A stretch of DNA of 64,000 nt from Methylobacterium sp. GXS13. Lineage in GTDB: Bacteria; Pseudomonadota; Alphaproteobacteria; Rhizobiales; Beijerinckiaceae. The notes under the pieces were generated by a model. That model did no database searches. It saw only the letters and a list, made by a program, of their open reading frames with translations, and was not told the origin of the DNA. Positions 1-8,740 of this stretch are shown piece after piece. Both the position numbers and the translations under genes were made by a program. Location of the stretch: contig NZ_LKKO01000001.1 in assembly GCF_001455965.1 (NCBI RefSeq), positions 310,001 through 374,000 on the forward strand, read 5' to 3'. Numbering within the stretch: the first letter of the stretch is position 1; every line of letters begins with the position of its first letter.

Positions 1-1
1 G

Positions 2-637
2 ACTTGCATCGCCGGGTCCCGCTTGCTCGTGCAGAACAGCATCCGCGAGGCGTTCGTCGAGCGACTGGTCGAGTTGGCGCGCACGGCTCGGCTCGGCGAC
101 CCGATGCAGGCGGATACCAATATCGGACCGATCACCACACCACCGCAATACGCCAAGGTGCTGGACTACATTGCACTCGCCAAGCGCGAGGGCGCGCGTT
201 GCGTGCTTGGCGGCAATCCCGCCACCGGTCCCGGCGTGATTGGCGGTCAGTTCGTCGAGCCGACGATCTTCACCGGCGTCACCAACGACATGCGGATCGC
301 CCAGGAGGAAGTGTTCGGCCCGGTCCTGTCGATCATCGGGTTCGAGGACGAGGCCGAGGCGCTCAAACTCGGCAACGATGTGATCTACGGCCTCGCGGCC
401 GGCGTCTGGACCCAGGATATCGGCCGGGCACTGCGCATGTCGAAGGGCCTGCGCGCCGGGACGGTCTGGGTGAACACCTACCGGGCGGTGAGCTACATGA
501 TGCCGTTCGGCGGCATGAAGCGCTCCGGCATCGGCCGCGAGAGCGGCATCGAGTCGATCCGCGAATACCTCGAGACCAAGAGCGTCTGGATTTCCACCAG
601 CCGCGACGCGCCCGAGAACCCGTTCGTGATGCGGTAG
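2..637 (+). CDS. Aldehyde dehydrogenase family protein, C-terminal part (5' end outside window)
   Basis: The reading frame is open from the first bases, so the gene starts upstream of the window. The second residue visible is the cysteine of TCIAGSR, the position of the catalytic nucleophile in NAD(P)-dependent aldehyde dehydrogenases. The rest matches the family's C-terminal half: the EEVFGPVLSII segment with the conserved Glu-Glu-x-Phe-Gly-Pro, LAAGVWTQD, and a PFGGMKRSGIGRE motif near the end. About 210 residues are present, so roughly 280 N-terminal residues (the NAD-binding domain) lie outside. Expected role is oxidation of an aldehyde to its carboxylate in the cytoplasm. The substrate cannot be told from this part. 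It converges with the downstream sugar-binding protein gene. Confidence 0.93.
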   Translation, partial: TCIAGSRLLVQNSIREAFVERLVELARTARLGDPMQADTNIGPITTPPQYAKVLDYIALAKREGARCVLGGNPATGPGVIGGQFVEPTIFTGVTNDMRIAQEEVFGPVLSIIGFEDEAEALKLGNDVIYGLAAGVWTQDIGRALRMSKGLRAGTVWVNTYRAVSYMMPFGGMKRSGIGRESGIESIREYLETKSVWISTSRDAPENPFVMR

Positions 638-684
638 TCCATTGGCCGGCGCAGGGGTACTCGATCTCTGTGCCGGCGGGCCCC

Positions 685-1605
685 TTACTTTGAAAAATGC
701 GTGGTCGACATCCGGTCGGTGACGAGTTCGAATGGCACCCAATCGTATTGCTGCACCGTCTCATGGCGGATCAGTTTCAGGGCATCGTCGATCGCCCGGC
801 GCGCCTGAAGGCCGGCATCCTGATAGACCGTCACGGCCATGCGCTTGCGCTGCATCGCCGTTAATCCCTCCGGTGTCGCATCGACCCCGCCGATCAGGAT
901 TCGATCGGGTGGGAGCCCGGCCGCCGCGACCGCGTCGGCTGCCCCGATCGCCATCTCATCGTTGTTGGCGACGATCGCGTCGAGCGCGAGACCCTTCGCC
1001 AGCCATCCAGCCACGAGCGAAGCGGCCTTCTTGCGGTCCCAGTCCGCGGCGCCTTCCGCGACAACGCTGAAGCCTGGGAAAGCCGCAGCCACTTCCTTGA
1101 CTCCGCGCGTGCGCAGGGCGGTCGCCGAGTGGCTCGGATGCCCCTCGATGATCGCAATCCGTCCCTTGCCGTCAAGCATCTGCGCGAGCTTCCGCATCTG
1201 GAGTCGTCCGGCGACAAGATCGTTCGGCAGGACAAACGCAATGCGCCCGGCAAACCAGTCTTCGCGCGGACCGTTGTTGGCGTAAACGAGCGGGATGTCG
1301 GTCTCTTGGGCGAGGCGCGTGATCGTCGCGTTGGCCAGAGGATCGACCGGAAGGATCAGTAAGGCATCGACCTTCGCGGTAATGAACTGCCGAACCTGCT
1401 CGATCTGGGTCTCGCCAGCGCCCTCCGGCGCGTAGACGAATTGCACGGCGACGCCGGGAACGGACTTCGCGTAGCTTTCGATGCCGTCGCGCAGCAACTG
1501 CGTAAAGCCGTTCGGCTGAACCATCGCGACGCCGATCGTCGTCGCCAGGGCCGGCGTCGCCAAGCTGGCGAGGACGAGGGCACAGGGCGTGGACCGCCGG
1601 ATCAT
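685..1605 (-). CDS. Sugar-type ABC transporter periplasmic substrate-binding protein
   Basis: A 306-residue secreted protein of the LacI-like (Peripla_BP_4) binding-protein class. I start it at the ATG at 1605 because the first residues (MIRRSTPCALVLASLATPALA) then form a signal peptide with an Ala-x-Ala cleavage site. The longer upstream extension would hide that signal. The mature part begins TTIGVAMVQPNGF, followed by a domain with LLILPVDPLANATI and PLVYANN, typical of D-ribose/rhizopine-type binders. A second lobe has DAIVANNDEMAIGAADAV and ILIGGVDATPEGL. No permease or ATPase gene is next to it, so it is an orphan here. The ligand is unknown. Confidence 0.85.
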   Translation of the reverse strand: MIRRSTPCALVLASLATPALATTIGVAMVQPNGFTQLLRDGIESYAKSVPGVAVQFVYAPEGAGETQIEQVRQFITAKVDALLILPVDPLANATITRLAQETDIPLVYANNGPREDWFAGRIAFVLPNDLVAGRLQMRKLAQMLDGKGRIAIIEGHPSHSATALRTRGVKEVAAAFPGFSVVAEGAADWDRKKAASLVAGWLAKGLALDAIVANNDEMAIGAADAVAAAGLPPDRILIGGVDATPEGLTAMQRKRMAVTVYQDAGLQARRAIDDALKLIRHETVQQYDWVPFELVTDRMSTTHFSK

Positions 1606-1857
1606 GGCGAGGACGCAGGCCCGAAAGGAATGGATGCCAGACCGGCATGCGTGCCGGCCGGCGTCAGTCTTCCGGACGATGGTCCAGCCCCGGAGCGTTC
1701 GGATCATGGTAGTTGCACCTGCCTGGAGCGGCCGCCGCCCTTTGAAAGCAGTTCGGCGCCGACAATCATGTAAGATTGAAAGTTTCGAGGCGGCCTCGAT
1801 GGCGCCGATTCTGTTTGATAGTGGGCATGCCTGACCGGCCCCGGCGGCGAGACCGTG

Positions 1858-3567
1858 TCAGGCGGCCCGGATGCTGTCCAGGAACCGCTGGACTTCCTCG
1901 CCCAGGCGCGCGGCATCGCTCGACAGGGCGCTGGCCGAAGTGAGCATCCGGTCGGCCGCGGCGCCGGTATGCTCCGCCGTGCCGGCGACCGTGGCGATGT
2001 TCGCCGTGACCTCACCGGTGCCGTTGGCGGCCTGGGCGATGTTGAGCACGATCTCCTGGGTGGCGGCGCCCTGTTCCTCGACCGCCGCGGCGATCGAGGC
2101 GGCGGCCCCGCTCATGTCTCGAATCCGGGTCGCGATCCCTTCGATCGCGGCGACGGCGTCGGACGTGGACGCCTTGATGACCGAGACGTGGCCGGCAATG
2201 TCGTCGGTTGCGCGCTTCGCCTCGCCTGCCAGTTGCTTGACCTCGGCTGCGACCACTGCGAAGCCCCGGCCGGCATCACCGGCCCGCGCCGCCTCGATGG
2301 CGGCGTTGAGAGCGAGCAGGTTGGTCTGTGCCGCGATCTTGGCGATCAGCCCGACCACGTCACCGATCCGGTCCGCCGCGCCGCTGAGGATCTGAACGAA
2401 TGCGATCGTCTGGGCTGCCTCCGCAGCCGCGCCGCTGGCCATGGCGGAGGAGAGTTCGGCCTGGCGGCCCACTTCCTGAACCGACGCCCCGAGCTCGTCG
2501 GCGGCCGCCGCGATCATTCGCACATTCGACGCAGCCTGCTCGGCCGCGGCTGCCACTGTCGTCGATTGGCTGGCCGTCTGTCCGGCCACCTCGCTCATCT
2601 GGTGCGCCGTTCCCTGGAGCTGCGTCACCGCGGAGGCGACCGTTTCGACGATCCCACCGACCGTCTCATCGAAGCGCTCGGCCATATCGCGCAAAACGAC
2701 TTTGCGGTGCTGCTCCGCCTCCAGTCGAACTCGTGTGGCTTCCTCTTCCAGAGACTTGGTGTGCAGCATGTTGTCCTTGAAGACCTGCACGGCTCCTGCG
2801 ATGGCACCGATCTCGTCAGCCCGATCGCCTCCCGGGATCACGACCGCGAGATCGTTCTCGGCGAGGCGGGCCATCACCTGCGTGATTCTCGCGATCGGCG
2901 CGGCCACCCGGCGCACGATGAACCAGCTGATCGCCAGGGTCAGAATCGCCGCGATACACAGGGCTCCGATCACCGCCAGCCGCGATGTAGCCCCGACCGC
3001 ATCGGCCGCCGCCGTCTGCTCGAATGCCCGTGCCTGCCGATGGACCAGGACGGAGTTCACAGCCTGGGTGAAGGCGATAGCGTCGGTTTGGAACGGCTCG
3101 GCGAACACCGTATCGGCCAGCTCGCGCTCACCGGCCCGATCGAGCGCGGTCGCCTCCGCCTCGACGGCGAGGAAGTGCTGCCAGGCTTCGCGCAACCGAT
3201 GCGCCAATTGCTGCTCATCGGTCCCGGCGATGGTCGGCGCATAGGCGCTCCAGGCCTCTGAGAATGCCTCCTGCGCCCTGAGCGCATCCGTCAGATAGCG
3301 GCGGCGCTCCTCCTCCGAATGGGCATTGTGGGCCAGGACGTCCAGCGCCCGAAGCTCCTGGCTCAACTCTTTCATGCGTCCGAGGATCGTGACCGCTTTG
3401 ATTTCCCCGGAGATCGATCGGCTGACGTCGTTGATCATGCCGATGCGGAATACAGAAAATATTCCTATAGAAGCAGAGACAATAAACAGCGCGACCGAAG
3501 ACCCGATGATGATGGAACGCAGATTTAAAGACGAAGTTCTTCGCGACTGTGATAATGCAGAGTCCAT
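1858..3567 (-). CDS. Methyl-accepting chemotaxis protein, membrane-bound
   Basis: A 569-residue chemoreceptor. The N-terminus has a membrane segment at about residues 17-40, a helical sensor region of about 150 residues rich in Ala/Glu (four-helix-bundle style), a second membrane segment at about 197-218, then a HAMP linker (APIARITQVMARLAENDL). The cytoplasmic signalling domain follows, with the highly conserved hairpin tip [20 protein letters not shown] at about residues 425-445. It should sit in the inner membrane and control CheA kinase activity. No che genes are adjacent. The ligand is unknown. The upstream region is AT-rich and holds a 9-bp inverted repeat. Confidence 0.93.
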   Translation of the reverse strand: MDSALSQSRRTSSLNLRSIIIGSSVALFIVSASIGIFSVFRIGMINDVSRSISGEIKAVTILGRMKELSQELRALDVLAHNAHSEEERRRYLTDALRAQEAFSEAWSAYAPTIAGTDEQQLAHRLREAWQHFLAVEAEATALDRAGERELADTVFAEPFQTDAIAFTQAVNSVLVHRQARAFEQTAAADAVGATSRLAVIGALCIAAILTLAISWFIVRRVAAPIARITQVMARLAENDLAVVIPGGDRADEIGAIAGAVQVFKDNMLHTKSLEEEATRVRLEAEQHRKVVLRDMAERFDETVGGIVETVASAVTQLQGTAHQMSEVAGQTASQSTTVAAAAEQAASNVRMIAAAADELGASVQEVGRQAELSSAMASGAAAEAAQTIAFVQILSGAADRIGDVVGLIAKIAAQTNLLALNAAIEAARAGDAGRGFAVVAAEVKQLAGEAKRATDDIAGHVSVIKASTSDAVAAIEGIATRIRDMSGAAASIAAAVEEQGAATQEIVLNIAQAANGTGEVTANIATVAGTAEHTGAAADRMLTSASALSSDAARLGEEVQRFLDSIRAA

Positions 3568-3622
3568 ATGGCAAACCTAAGAATACTGATATTTATGTCC
3601 TATCATAGTCTCGGAAATAAAT

Positions 3623-3665
3623 CAACAAGACAGCATAACGTTTTTTAGGCTAGTAAGTCTTGTTG
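3623..3665. repeat. AT-rich inverted repeat between metQ remnant and chemoreceptor
   Basis: CAACAAGAC at 3623-3631 and GTCTTGTTG at 3657-3665 are perfect 9-bp complements. The loop between them is 25 bases, and a run of T follows on the plus strand. It lies just downstream of the metQ remnant (minus strand) and upstream of the chemoreceptor. It could be a weak terminator or an operator; nothing in the sequence decides between these. Confidence 0.4.
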
Positions 3666-3848
3666 TTTTTCCGACGTATATTAATTTGCCGATCAAATAT
3701 ATTACAATATGATAATGTATATTGTCAGCTCGATACGAAGACCCAGCAAGTCCGCTCCGAATTGCGTTGGAATTGGCGATCGTAAGGCCGGACGTATCAA
3801 CCGATGCCGATTTCCGGAACCGCCGTCGGCGACGTCTGCCGAGGTGGT

Positions 3849-4413
3849 GCGGACTGGAATCACCGAAGCGCGATAACGGTTGCGGATGAAGTTGGCGATG
3901 TTCGGGGCGGTGAGCAGGGCGGCGAGGCGCAGGATCCGCCCGCCCTTGTCCAGGGCCTGCGTGGTCATGAGAACGTTTGCGCGTAGGGGCTACACTCGAC
4001 ACGCTCCAGAGCGAGAGCATCCTGGGCCGGTACGAGCACAGTTTCGAGGGCGTCGTTGCCGGTGAAGATGGCGAGGGTCACGTCGTCGAGGAAGCGCGGC
4101 AGCTTCGCCGATTCGACCTCTAAGGTCTGAGAAACTTCGAGTTTGCGTCGGTGTCTTCGTCCCTCAGACGAGCGTTTGGGCTGATATCGCGGCAGGTCTC
4201 GATGAGGGTCACGGGTAGATCTGGCGCCAGCTTGTGCGCAACGAATTCCAGGATCTCCGCATGCGGTACCGAGGAAGCAACCACTCGTAAGGAGGCCGCC
4301 GCCCTGGCACCCCAGGCTGCTAAAGCCAGCGCTCCGGTCAAGACGGTTTGACAGGGATGTCTCGCGCAGGAGGCTGCGGAAAGGCTACCGCATCGATCTG
4401 GCGATCGGTACAA
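3849..4413 (-). pseudogene. metQ: Decayed metQ (D-methionine ABC transporter substrate-binding protein) remnant
   Basis: Three pieces of one NlpA/MetQ-family gene lie in order on the minus strand but in different frames. Piece 1 (about 4413-4140) has a hydrophobic leader, then RVVASSVPHAEILEFVAHKL, the family's N-terminal lipid-proximal motif, and a degenerate PNARLRDEDTDAN. Piece 2 (about 4139-3965) reads SAKLPRFLDDVTLAIFTGN...LVPAQDALALE, the family's central motif. Piece 3 (3968-3849) reads QALDKGGRILRLAALLTAPN...FIRNRYRASVIPV, the family's C-terminus. About 75-80 residues that normally lie between pieces 1 and 2 are missing, and a one-base slip near 3966 separates pieces 2 and 3. No metN or metI partner is present. 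It is very unlikely to make a working protein. Confidence 0.82.
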
Positions 4414-4443
4414 TCCCGATGGGCTCGACGACGTCGGGCTCGG

Positions 4444-5673
4444 TCAGGGATGGGCCGCGCTTGCGAACAGTGCGGGCGGATCGTTCAGTAGGATCGATCG
4501 CAACGCCAGCGCAGCCTCGTGCGGCGTGCGTGTGAGGGCGCGGCGCACGGCTTTGATCAGCCCCGTGCAGATTGATGGAACGAGGCGGTGTCCAAGACGC
4601 ACTTCACGATTCCGGATTTCTGGGGCCTGCCGTGCAAGGAGCGCGGCCAAGCCGGCGCTTCCCGGCCGCACGCGTTTGAGTGTTTCATCAAGGGTGATGA
4701 GATCACCCGCAGCGACGGCGTCACAAGTTTCGGCCGCCGTCAGGTCGGTGAGGACGACCAAGCCCAGGGCGCGAATGGTCGTGTCGTCGGCCGCGCGGAA
4801 CTGACGCCGCATCGCGGCCGAGGCCCGCTGGCGCAGACCTTCAACAGCCTCCGCCTCCGTGCGTCCGGCCAGGTACCCATCGCGATACCAGATGGCCGCT
4901 TCATCGACCGCCGCCTGATCCGCCGCGGACAAGATTGGAAAATTGCGCAGGATTTCTACCCGGGCGCCCTGAAGACTCGGATCGGCATCGAGGGTGGAAT
5001 CCGGGAAACGATCGTTCGCGACCATCTCGGTCACGACGCCGGCCGCCCGCAACTGCGCAGGATCGGGAATCCAGATGTCCTCAGGCGCCACAGACATGGT
5101 CCGCGCTACGAAATCCGGTGTCACGCCAGCTGCGAGATAGGCTGCGCGCTCGGCCCCTGGATCGACCGCCTCGAATTGGCCCCCCGGCCCGAGCTCATAG
5201 GGGGCGTGAAAGCCGAGCTGCCCGCCTGCGGCCAAGAAACGGGTGCGTCCGCGGACGAAGATGAGGGTGCAAGCCGACGCGCAGACGTCGGGGACGTAGG
5301 TGGTGAGACTGCGTTCCGCGACCAGCGCCCCAAGGGCTTGCCCCTCGTCGACCAGGCCGCCATCGCTGGTGAGATGGATGCGCTCCACGTTCGGGTTCGC
5401 CGCCAGCAAAGCCGCTACGCGTGCCGCCACGCCCTCGGTGAGATCGCCGGCCAACCGGATGTCCCGGCCGCCCGGGCCGAGGGCCACCCGCGTGTCGGCT
5501 TCCGTCGGCTCGCTGGAGGACGCAGCCGATTGCGAGGTGAACGCAGGCGCCGGGACCGAAGCCATGATTTTGGTCAGCGGCGAGAGTGCGACAAACCCGG
5601 TGGCTCCGATGGCAAAGGCGCATAGACCTGCTTTCACCGGGCGCCCCCATCCGGGCGTTTCAATAAATCGCAT
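4444..5673 (-). CDS. ClpP-like serine protease homologue, membrane/periplasmic
   Basis: A protein of about 409 residues with one N-terminal membrane anchor (about residues 13-36), then a region resembling the ClpP/crotonase fold of predicted periplasmic proteins: IHLTSDGGLVDEGQALG, a candidate catalytic Ser in DVCASACTLIFVRG (about residue 133) and a candidate His in GGQLGFHAPYEL (about residue 156). These match the spacing of the Ser-His part of a ClpP-type active site. The C-terminal 200 residues are not recognised. I prefer the ATG at 5673, preceded by GGAGAG. A GTG at 5727, also with a GGGAG site, would add 18 residues. It stands alone between the metQ remnant and a small hypothetical gene. 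The proteolytic role is inferred. Confidence 0.72.
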   Translation of the reverse strand: MRFIETPGWGRPVKAGLCAFAIGATGFVALSPLTKIMASVPAPAFTSQSAASSSEPTEADTRVALGPGGRDIRLAGDLTEGVAARVAALLAANPNVERIHLTSDGGLVDEGQALGALVAERSLTTYVPDVCASACTLIFVRGRTRFLAAGGQLGFHAPYELGPGGQFEAVDPGAERAAYLAAGVTPDFVARTMSVAPEDIWIPDPAQLRAAGVVTEMVANDRFPDSTLDADPSLQGARVEILRNFPILSAADQAAVDEAAIWYRDGYLAGRTEAEAVEGLRQRASAAMRRQFRAADDTTIRALGLVVLTDLTAAETCDAVAAGDLITLDETLKRVRPGSAGLAALLARQAPEIRNREVRLGHRLVPSICTGLIKAVRRALTRTPHEAALALRSILLNDPPALFASAAHP

Positions 5674-5782
5674 GGCGAGGCTCTCCAGCCCATGCCGCCG
5701 CGCACGGGGCGTGCTGCGAACGCGCACTATTCGCAGCTCCCATCGAAACGACAGGCGTATCGTTGCTAATGAGGCGTGGAGC

Positions 5783-6079
5783 CTATTGAAGGTAGGCGAC
5801 GAACATCTCGGCGACGGCGCGGGCCGCGTAATCTGCCGGATTCTCGCCGCGCTGCACCGGGAAGGCGTCGACGATCATCCGCCCGCGGAGGATCTGCTCG
5901 ACCTCGTCGGCCATCAGCCCCTCGGCGAGGGCATTCGCCAGGGCTGCGCGTCCGTGGGCGTGATGGCGGGGCAGATCGCCGGACAGTGCGATATCTTGAG
6001 CGGAAGTGGGGACGAGAAAAGCCTTCAGGGCTTGCGCGTCACGGGATGTGGGGGGCGTCAGCGTGTCGTGCGTGCGCAT
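5783..6079 (-). CDS. Small hypothetical protein
   Basis: A 98-residue acidic, Ala-rich protein with no membrane segment or signal peptide. The middle has alternating hydrophobic residues compatible with helices (ALANALAEGLMADEVEQIL), and the last 30 residues, ENPADYAARAVAEMFVAYLQ, look like an amphipathic helix. I do not recognise a family. It sits upstream of the ClpP-like gene on the same strand with a gap of about 110 bases, so the two could be co-transcribed. Codon use is like the surrounding high-GC genes, which favours a real gene. Confidence 0.55.
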   Translation of the reverse strand: MRTHDTLTPPTSRDAQALKAFLVPTSAQDIALSGDLPRHHAHGRAALANALAEGLMADEVEQILRGRMIVDAFPVQRGENPADYAARAVAEMFVAYLQ

Positions 6080-6953
6080 CGTGCGTCATCTCCAAGGCTA
6101 GGTTGCGTGTCGATCTCGGTTTCGAGAACCGACAACACCGCGCCCAAGAGGATTTTGCCGCCATAGCTCTACGTGCGTTGACGATCACTCTGCCCTCCAT
6201 CCGCCAACTCTGACGATCTGCATCGGGAACGGGCTGAGAATAGTACCGAGGGACGGGAATGTGCTCCCAAATTACGGTTGCATCGCAGACTGGATCCCTC
6301 GTCCATAAGCCGTGCAGGAGCAGGGATCGGCTTCCGGCCCGCGTGCGGCGTGGTCGTTTTGCCCGGCGCCAGCCTTTCGCAATCGGCGTGGCGACGATCC
6401 ACTAGCCACTCGACTCAACGTCTCGCCATGGGCTCCGACCAGTCGGACCCCGACGGCTTTTGTTCCAAATTGTGCCAAGGATACGAAGATCAGTCCGCAA
6501 GCTGTTTGGTACTGGTTCGACGAAGAGGCTTCGCTACGGTTCCGCGCTCAATCACCGCCTTCGAATGCCTTGCGACGGTGCCGACGGGTATGTTCGGCAA
6601 CTGATCGCGTCGTAGCCGCTACGCACGATGCCAAGCTTGCTGTGTCGATCGCATGGTGCACAACGACATCTTCTAAATCGGCGACCCGTAGTGTTTGACG
6701 GAGTGCCGATATTTGCCGCTTCGCTTTGTGCCCACGCGATCAGAAGTGACGGCGTAGCAACACTTTATGGAGGTGACTGAAAGATCAAACGGCCGAACGA
6801 CTGTCTGCATCGGTTCTATCACTACGCCGACCATCTCAACTGCAACTATCGGCACGGACCCCTGCGGTTCTGCAACACGCCAATCCGACGATTGCTGAAC
6901 ACAAGGATCCGACAGCCCATATCAATATGGTCAAGATCTTTGAGGCCAAAGTT
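6080..6953. other. Gene-poor stretch, no gene recognised
   Basis: About 870 bases without a reading frame I can support. The open frames found on both strands are short, Arg/Ser/Cys-rich and match no family I know. GC content is visibly lower than in the surrounding genes, and the sequence changes character towards the AT-richer glycosyltransferase gene on its right. It could be decayed coding DNA, but no recognisable protein motif survives. Confidence 0.6.
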
Positions 6954-8117
6954 TTAGGAAAACTGCCAGTCTGGGCTGTAGACTGCCACGTAGGATGAGT
7001 GGTTGGCGCCCCAAGCCGGGTCGACCATTTTGGCAAGCGCTTTGCGCGCAAGTTCCATGCGTTGTGGCCGGTCGTCCGCAGGAAATTCAGGGCTACCCAA
7101 TGCAGCAATGCAAGCGTTGAGGCAGGATCGATATTGGCCGGTATTGAACGCCATCACGGCAAGCTTGTCCTGCATGCCATAGCTGTACATCCACGGCTGA
7201 ATGAAAAGTCCATCGGCAGGCATCGATAATTCGACCCCTGCTTCTGCATAATGAAATCCCTCGACATAGCGTTTTTTAATCTGGCAGAATCGGCTTGCAT
7301 GATAACGCGCCTCGATCCGGCGCGGATTAACTTCGATGGCTTGATCAAAGACAGCAAGCACGTTGTCGAACGGCTCTTCCAATACCTCCATCAACAAGGC
7401 TGCGCTGAGAAAGCTGATATAGATTTCTTCCGTCCAAAATCCTAGCTTCGTTCTCTTTAAAAAATACTTCAGTGCCTTGCGATGCTCTGCGAAATCGCGA
7501 TAGCTTTGCGCAAGATAAAACGTGTACCGTGAAATCAGGAACGGATCTTTTTCTTTTTCCAGGGCCTTTTCAAGTACTTTGGCGTCGCGAACATAAGTCA
7601 TCTCATCACGGCGGCGCGCACCGTCATGGCCTCGACGCATTGCGATCGGCAGCGTCCCCGTCCAAACTAGATCCTTGCACTCCGCAAATTCGTGCAGGAC
7701 GCCGCGGTAGCGCCAAGGCAGTGTATTCTTGAACAGTTGCGTGCGGGGATACCGCATCGTCGTGTCATGGATCTGGAGACTGTACCCGGGCGCATCAAGA
7801 TGCGGCATCACGAAGCCGGCCGGGACAATCAACTCATCGTCCGCATCAATGACGATCGTATAATCACCATGTGGCCGGGCGAGATCCAGGGCTTCTGTGC
7901 GATTATGGGCGAAATCGACCCAGGGTCGCTCCACCAAGGTACCCGGTACATCGGCTAAGGCGGTCCTGATAATGTCTTGCGTCCCATCGGTCGAACCGGT
8001 GTCGACGATGATCCAATGATCTATAAATGGGCGTACTGATGCGAGGCACCGCCGAATAACCGGCGCCTCATTCTTAACAATCATAGAGAGACAGAGTTTC
8101 TGACCGGAAGGAGTCAT
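6954..8117 (-). CDS. Family 2 glycosyltransferase
   Basis: A 387-residue cytoplasmic protein. The N-terminal 120 residues form a GT-A nucleotide-sugar domain: LCLSMIVKNEAPVIRRCLAS, IIVDTGSTDGTQDII, and the metal-binding acidic motif YTIVIDADDELIVP at about residues 85-98. The remainder is helical with many aromatic residues and repeats of the type AQSYRDFAEHRKALKYF and ARYHASRFCQIKKRYVEG, suggesting TPR-like helices. This layout resembles bacterial glycosyltransferases fused to TPR regions. I choose the ATG at 8117 over an upstream TTG. No other polysaccharide gene is adjacent. Base composition is clearly more AT-rich than its neighbours, which suggests acquisition by transfer. The acceptor is unknown. 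Confidence 0.87.
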   Translation of the reverse strand: MTPSGQKLCLSMIVKNEAPVIRRCLASVRPFIDHWIIVDTGSTDGTQDIIRTALADVPGTLVERPWVDFAHNRTEALDLARPHGDYTIVIDADDELIVPAGFVMPHLDAPGYSLQIHDTTMRYPRTQLFKNTLPWRYRGVLHEFAECKDLVWTGTLPIAMRRGHDGARRRDEMTYVRDAKVLEKALEKEKDPFLISRYTFYLAQSYRDFAEHRKALKYFLKRTKLGFWTEEIYISFLSAALLMEVLEEPFDNVLAVFDQAIEVNPRRIEARYHASRFCQIKKRYVEGFHYAEAGVELSMPADGLFIQPWMYSYGMQDKLAVMAFNTGQYRSCLNACIAALGSPEFPADDRPQRMELARKALAKMVDPAWGANHSSYVAVYSPDWQFS

Positions 8118-8740
8118 CTCTAATAGACTTCTCGATGCAACAATATGCAAGACTTAGGGTTTGTGATTCCGTCTTGTAGCGAGCCGTTATCGCTTTCGCA
8201 AAGGAAAAAACCATCATATTTTTGGAGGTTTCAAATTTTAATATCTAAAAAGTTGAAGACTATTCAATATATAAACTGCTATTACGCATTAGTGTCAATT
8301 ATCCGCGCAGTGGTGATTTAAAATACCAGAATGGCCCAGTATTCGTAGAACTTTTGACTGTCCTTACTGAACTGTCAATTTTCCGCGGCATCAGATTGCG
8401 AAAGCCGCGTCTGTGAGTGTCGTATCCGAGGCCTCGTCATGAGAAAGAGGGCATGTCTCAGTGTCGGGCGCATCGAAGGCGCTCGGTTGCCGTGTGCGCC
8501 AGAACCGACGGTTCGTCCTACCCAACACAAAAAGCAAAGTTCACGTCCCGCCGGCACCACGGTGACGAACAAGGTCGATCGTCGATAGGCCTGCGGGGAG
8601 CTGAATCATCCTGGCTGGATCAGTCAGATCTCATGCCCCCTTGTCCGCACACGCAACGCGCGCCGCTGCGCACACGCCGATCCCGACCGACACGCGGCGC
8701 GCCGAGCCTCGGCTCAAGCCCCCACCACCATACCCATCTC
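8118..8740. other. AT-rich intergenic stretch
   Basis: About 620 bases with no supported gene. The part from 8150 to 8400 is strikingly AT-rich for this chromosome and contains two copies of a 15-base motif (listed separately). From 8400 to 8740 composition returns to high GC, with short arginine-rich frames only. It holds the promoter region of the glycosyltransferase. Confidence 0.6.
8293..8387 (+). repeat. Direct repeat TGTCAATTWTCCGCG, two copies 80 bases apart
   Basis: TGTCAATTATCCGCG at 8293-8307 and TGTCAATTTTCCGCG at 8373-8387 differ at one position and are in the same orientation. They sit in the AT-rich gap upstream of the glycosyltransferase. The motif resembles the end of some insertion sequences (from memory), but no transposase or inverted partner is present. 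It could equally be a pair of regulator sites. Confidence 0.45.

Noticed and set aside
1855-3261. 468-codon open frame on the plus strand
   Set aside because: Antisense to the chemoreceptor. The product is Arg/Gly/Asp-rich with no motif, as expected from GC-rich third positions of the real gene.
8293-8387. Two direct repeats as a possible mini CRISPR
   Set aside because: Only two copies of 15 bases, no third repeat, and no cas gene in the window.
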